Shown here: positions 63,688-64,000 of the stretch, in pieces
Numbering within the stretch: position 1 is the first letter of the stretch
How the letters are laid out: the number at the start of each line of letters is the position of its first letter
Source: Microcaldota archaeon
Lineage (GTDB): Archaea > Micrarchaeota > Micrarchaeia > Micrarchaeales > CABMGC01
Direction of reading: 5' to 3'
DNA: 64,000 nucleotides
Assembly (NCBI GenBank): GCA_021818925.1
Contig: JAKASU010000001.1
Span: 505,568-569,567 of the forward strand
The notes under the pieces: generated by a model
The model's input: the letters and a program-made list of their open reading frames with translations, nothing else
What the model was told of the DNA's origin: nothing
Database searches by the model: none
Made by a program: the position numbers and the translations under genes

Positions 63688-64000
63688 ATGCAGGAAGAAG
63701 CAGATGAGTATAACGCATCAAAGATAATTGTGCTTCAGGGGCCGCAGGGGATAAGGAAAAGGCCCGCGATGTACATAGGTAGCACCAGCAGCGCCGGATC
63801 GCTGCATCTTCTATTCGAGGTGCTCGACAACGCGGTTGATGAAGCCCTCGCGGGCTACGCAAAAAACATAAGCATACATCTCACTCAGGACGAAACTGGC
63901 GACATCGCGGAGGTTTCTGACGACGGGAGGGGCATACCTGTTGACGTAATGCCCAAGTTCAACAAGAGCGCGTTGGAGGTGATAATGACCACGCTGCACA
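63688..64000 (+). CDS. gyrB: DNA gyrase subunit B (partial, N-terminus)
   Basis: The first 104 residues of a type IIA topoisomerase ATPase subunit; the gene runs off the window. GPQGIRKRPAMYIGSTSSAG, LLFEVLDNAVDEALAGYA with the catalytic Glu region, and VSDDGRGIPVD are GHKL ATPase motifs typical of GyrB. Gyrase introduces negative supercoils and is bacterial in origin, found in several euryarchaea and DPANN. ATG 63688 is preferred; GTG 63673 in frame is also possible. GyrA would be expected just downstream. Confidence 0.95.
   Translation, partial: MQEEADEYNASKIIVLQGPQGIRKRPAMYIGSTSSAGSLHLLFEVLDNAVDEALAGYAKNISIHLTQDETGDIAEVSDDGRGIPVDVMPKFNKSALEVIMTTLH

Noticed and set aside
1..64000. CRISPR arrays, insertion sequences, integrases and rRNA genes
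   Set aside because: No regularly spaced repeats, transposase-like proteins, terminal repeats or rRNA sequence were seen on reading.

Overview
The window is archaeal chromosome. It carries a split RNA polymerase (H, B'', B', A'), an L3-to-L29 ribosomal operon followed by aIF1, PCNA, both primase subunits, RadA, GINS, TFE, KEOPS subunits (Kae1, Bud32, Pcc1), RNase P Rpp21, SRP54 and promoters of the TATA/leaderless archaeal type. Several traits point to an ultrasmall DPANN archaeon, most likely Micrarchaeota (ARMAN-2-like): a roughly 390-residue fused three-unit tRNA-splicing endonuclease, a bacterial-type gyrase B, a complex I-like cluster without NuoEFG, and extreme gene packing. The lineage is inferred from family knowledge and was not tested phylogenetically.

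Layout. 1-5.3 kb: RNA polymerase operon on the minus strand, then a P-loop nucleotide kinase. 5.3-5.6 kb: a possible structured RNA. 5.6-11.9 kb: Kae1-Bud32, L41e, an anchored extracellular protein, SRP54, a tRNA-Ile with anticodon UAU, small Cys-rich genes and RNase P Rpp21. 11.9-18.1 kb: a DJ-1-like protein, a large surface protein, D-aminoacyl-tRNA deacylase, PCNA, a broken gene and PriL. 18.2-26.0 kb: a nuoA-B-C-D-H-I-J-K-L-N operon containing a tiny Cys-rich gene; nuoM lies apart at 29.9-31.3 kb on the other strand. 26.0-28.8 kb: a polytopic membrane protein fused to two AAA+ modules. 28.8-29.9 kb: tRNA-Tyr with intron, a SemiSWEET gene broken by an amber codon, tRNA-Asp and a CBS protein. 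31.4-38.8 kb: ribosomal operon, Pcc1, L15e and PriS. 38.9-47.4 kb: exonuclease-like protein, Pth2, a sugar epimerase plus cupin pair, BCAT, prepilin peptidase, regulators, two divergent thymidylate-kinase paralogues, dCTP deaminase and a PRC-barrel protein. 47.5-57.7 kb: a UvrD-like helicase/RecB-like nuclease fusion, EndA, a YbhN/AglD-type membrane protein, diphthine synthase, RadA, DUF92 and a double-length ThyX. 57.7-64 kb: translation and replication genes (PAC2, aIF2-alpha, L44e, GINS, TFE), four tRNAs on the minus strand, a cyclic-2,3-DPG-synthetase-like protein and the start of gyrB.

How parts fit together. Dcd, the kinases and ThyX form a pyrimidine deoxynucleotide supply. PriS/PriL, PCNA, GINS, RadA and GyrB serve replication and repair. 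The Nuo/Fpo-like complex is probably a ferredoxin- or other donor-driven proton pump because no NADH-input module is present. EndA and the intron-bearing tRNA-Tyr are a matched enzyme and substrate.

The most striking structural pattern is that tail-to-tail genes almost always meet stop codon to stop codon with zero spacing, four times as the palindromic hexamer TAGCTA. This leaves no room for a terminator. The least conventional proteins are the membrane-bound double AAA+ ATPase, the helicase-nuclease with a changed Walker B, the double ThyX, and the second thymidylate kinase, which has no normal start codon. No CRISPR array, transposase or rRNA was seen.
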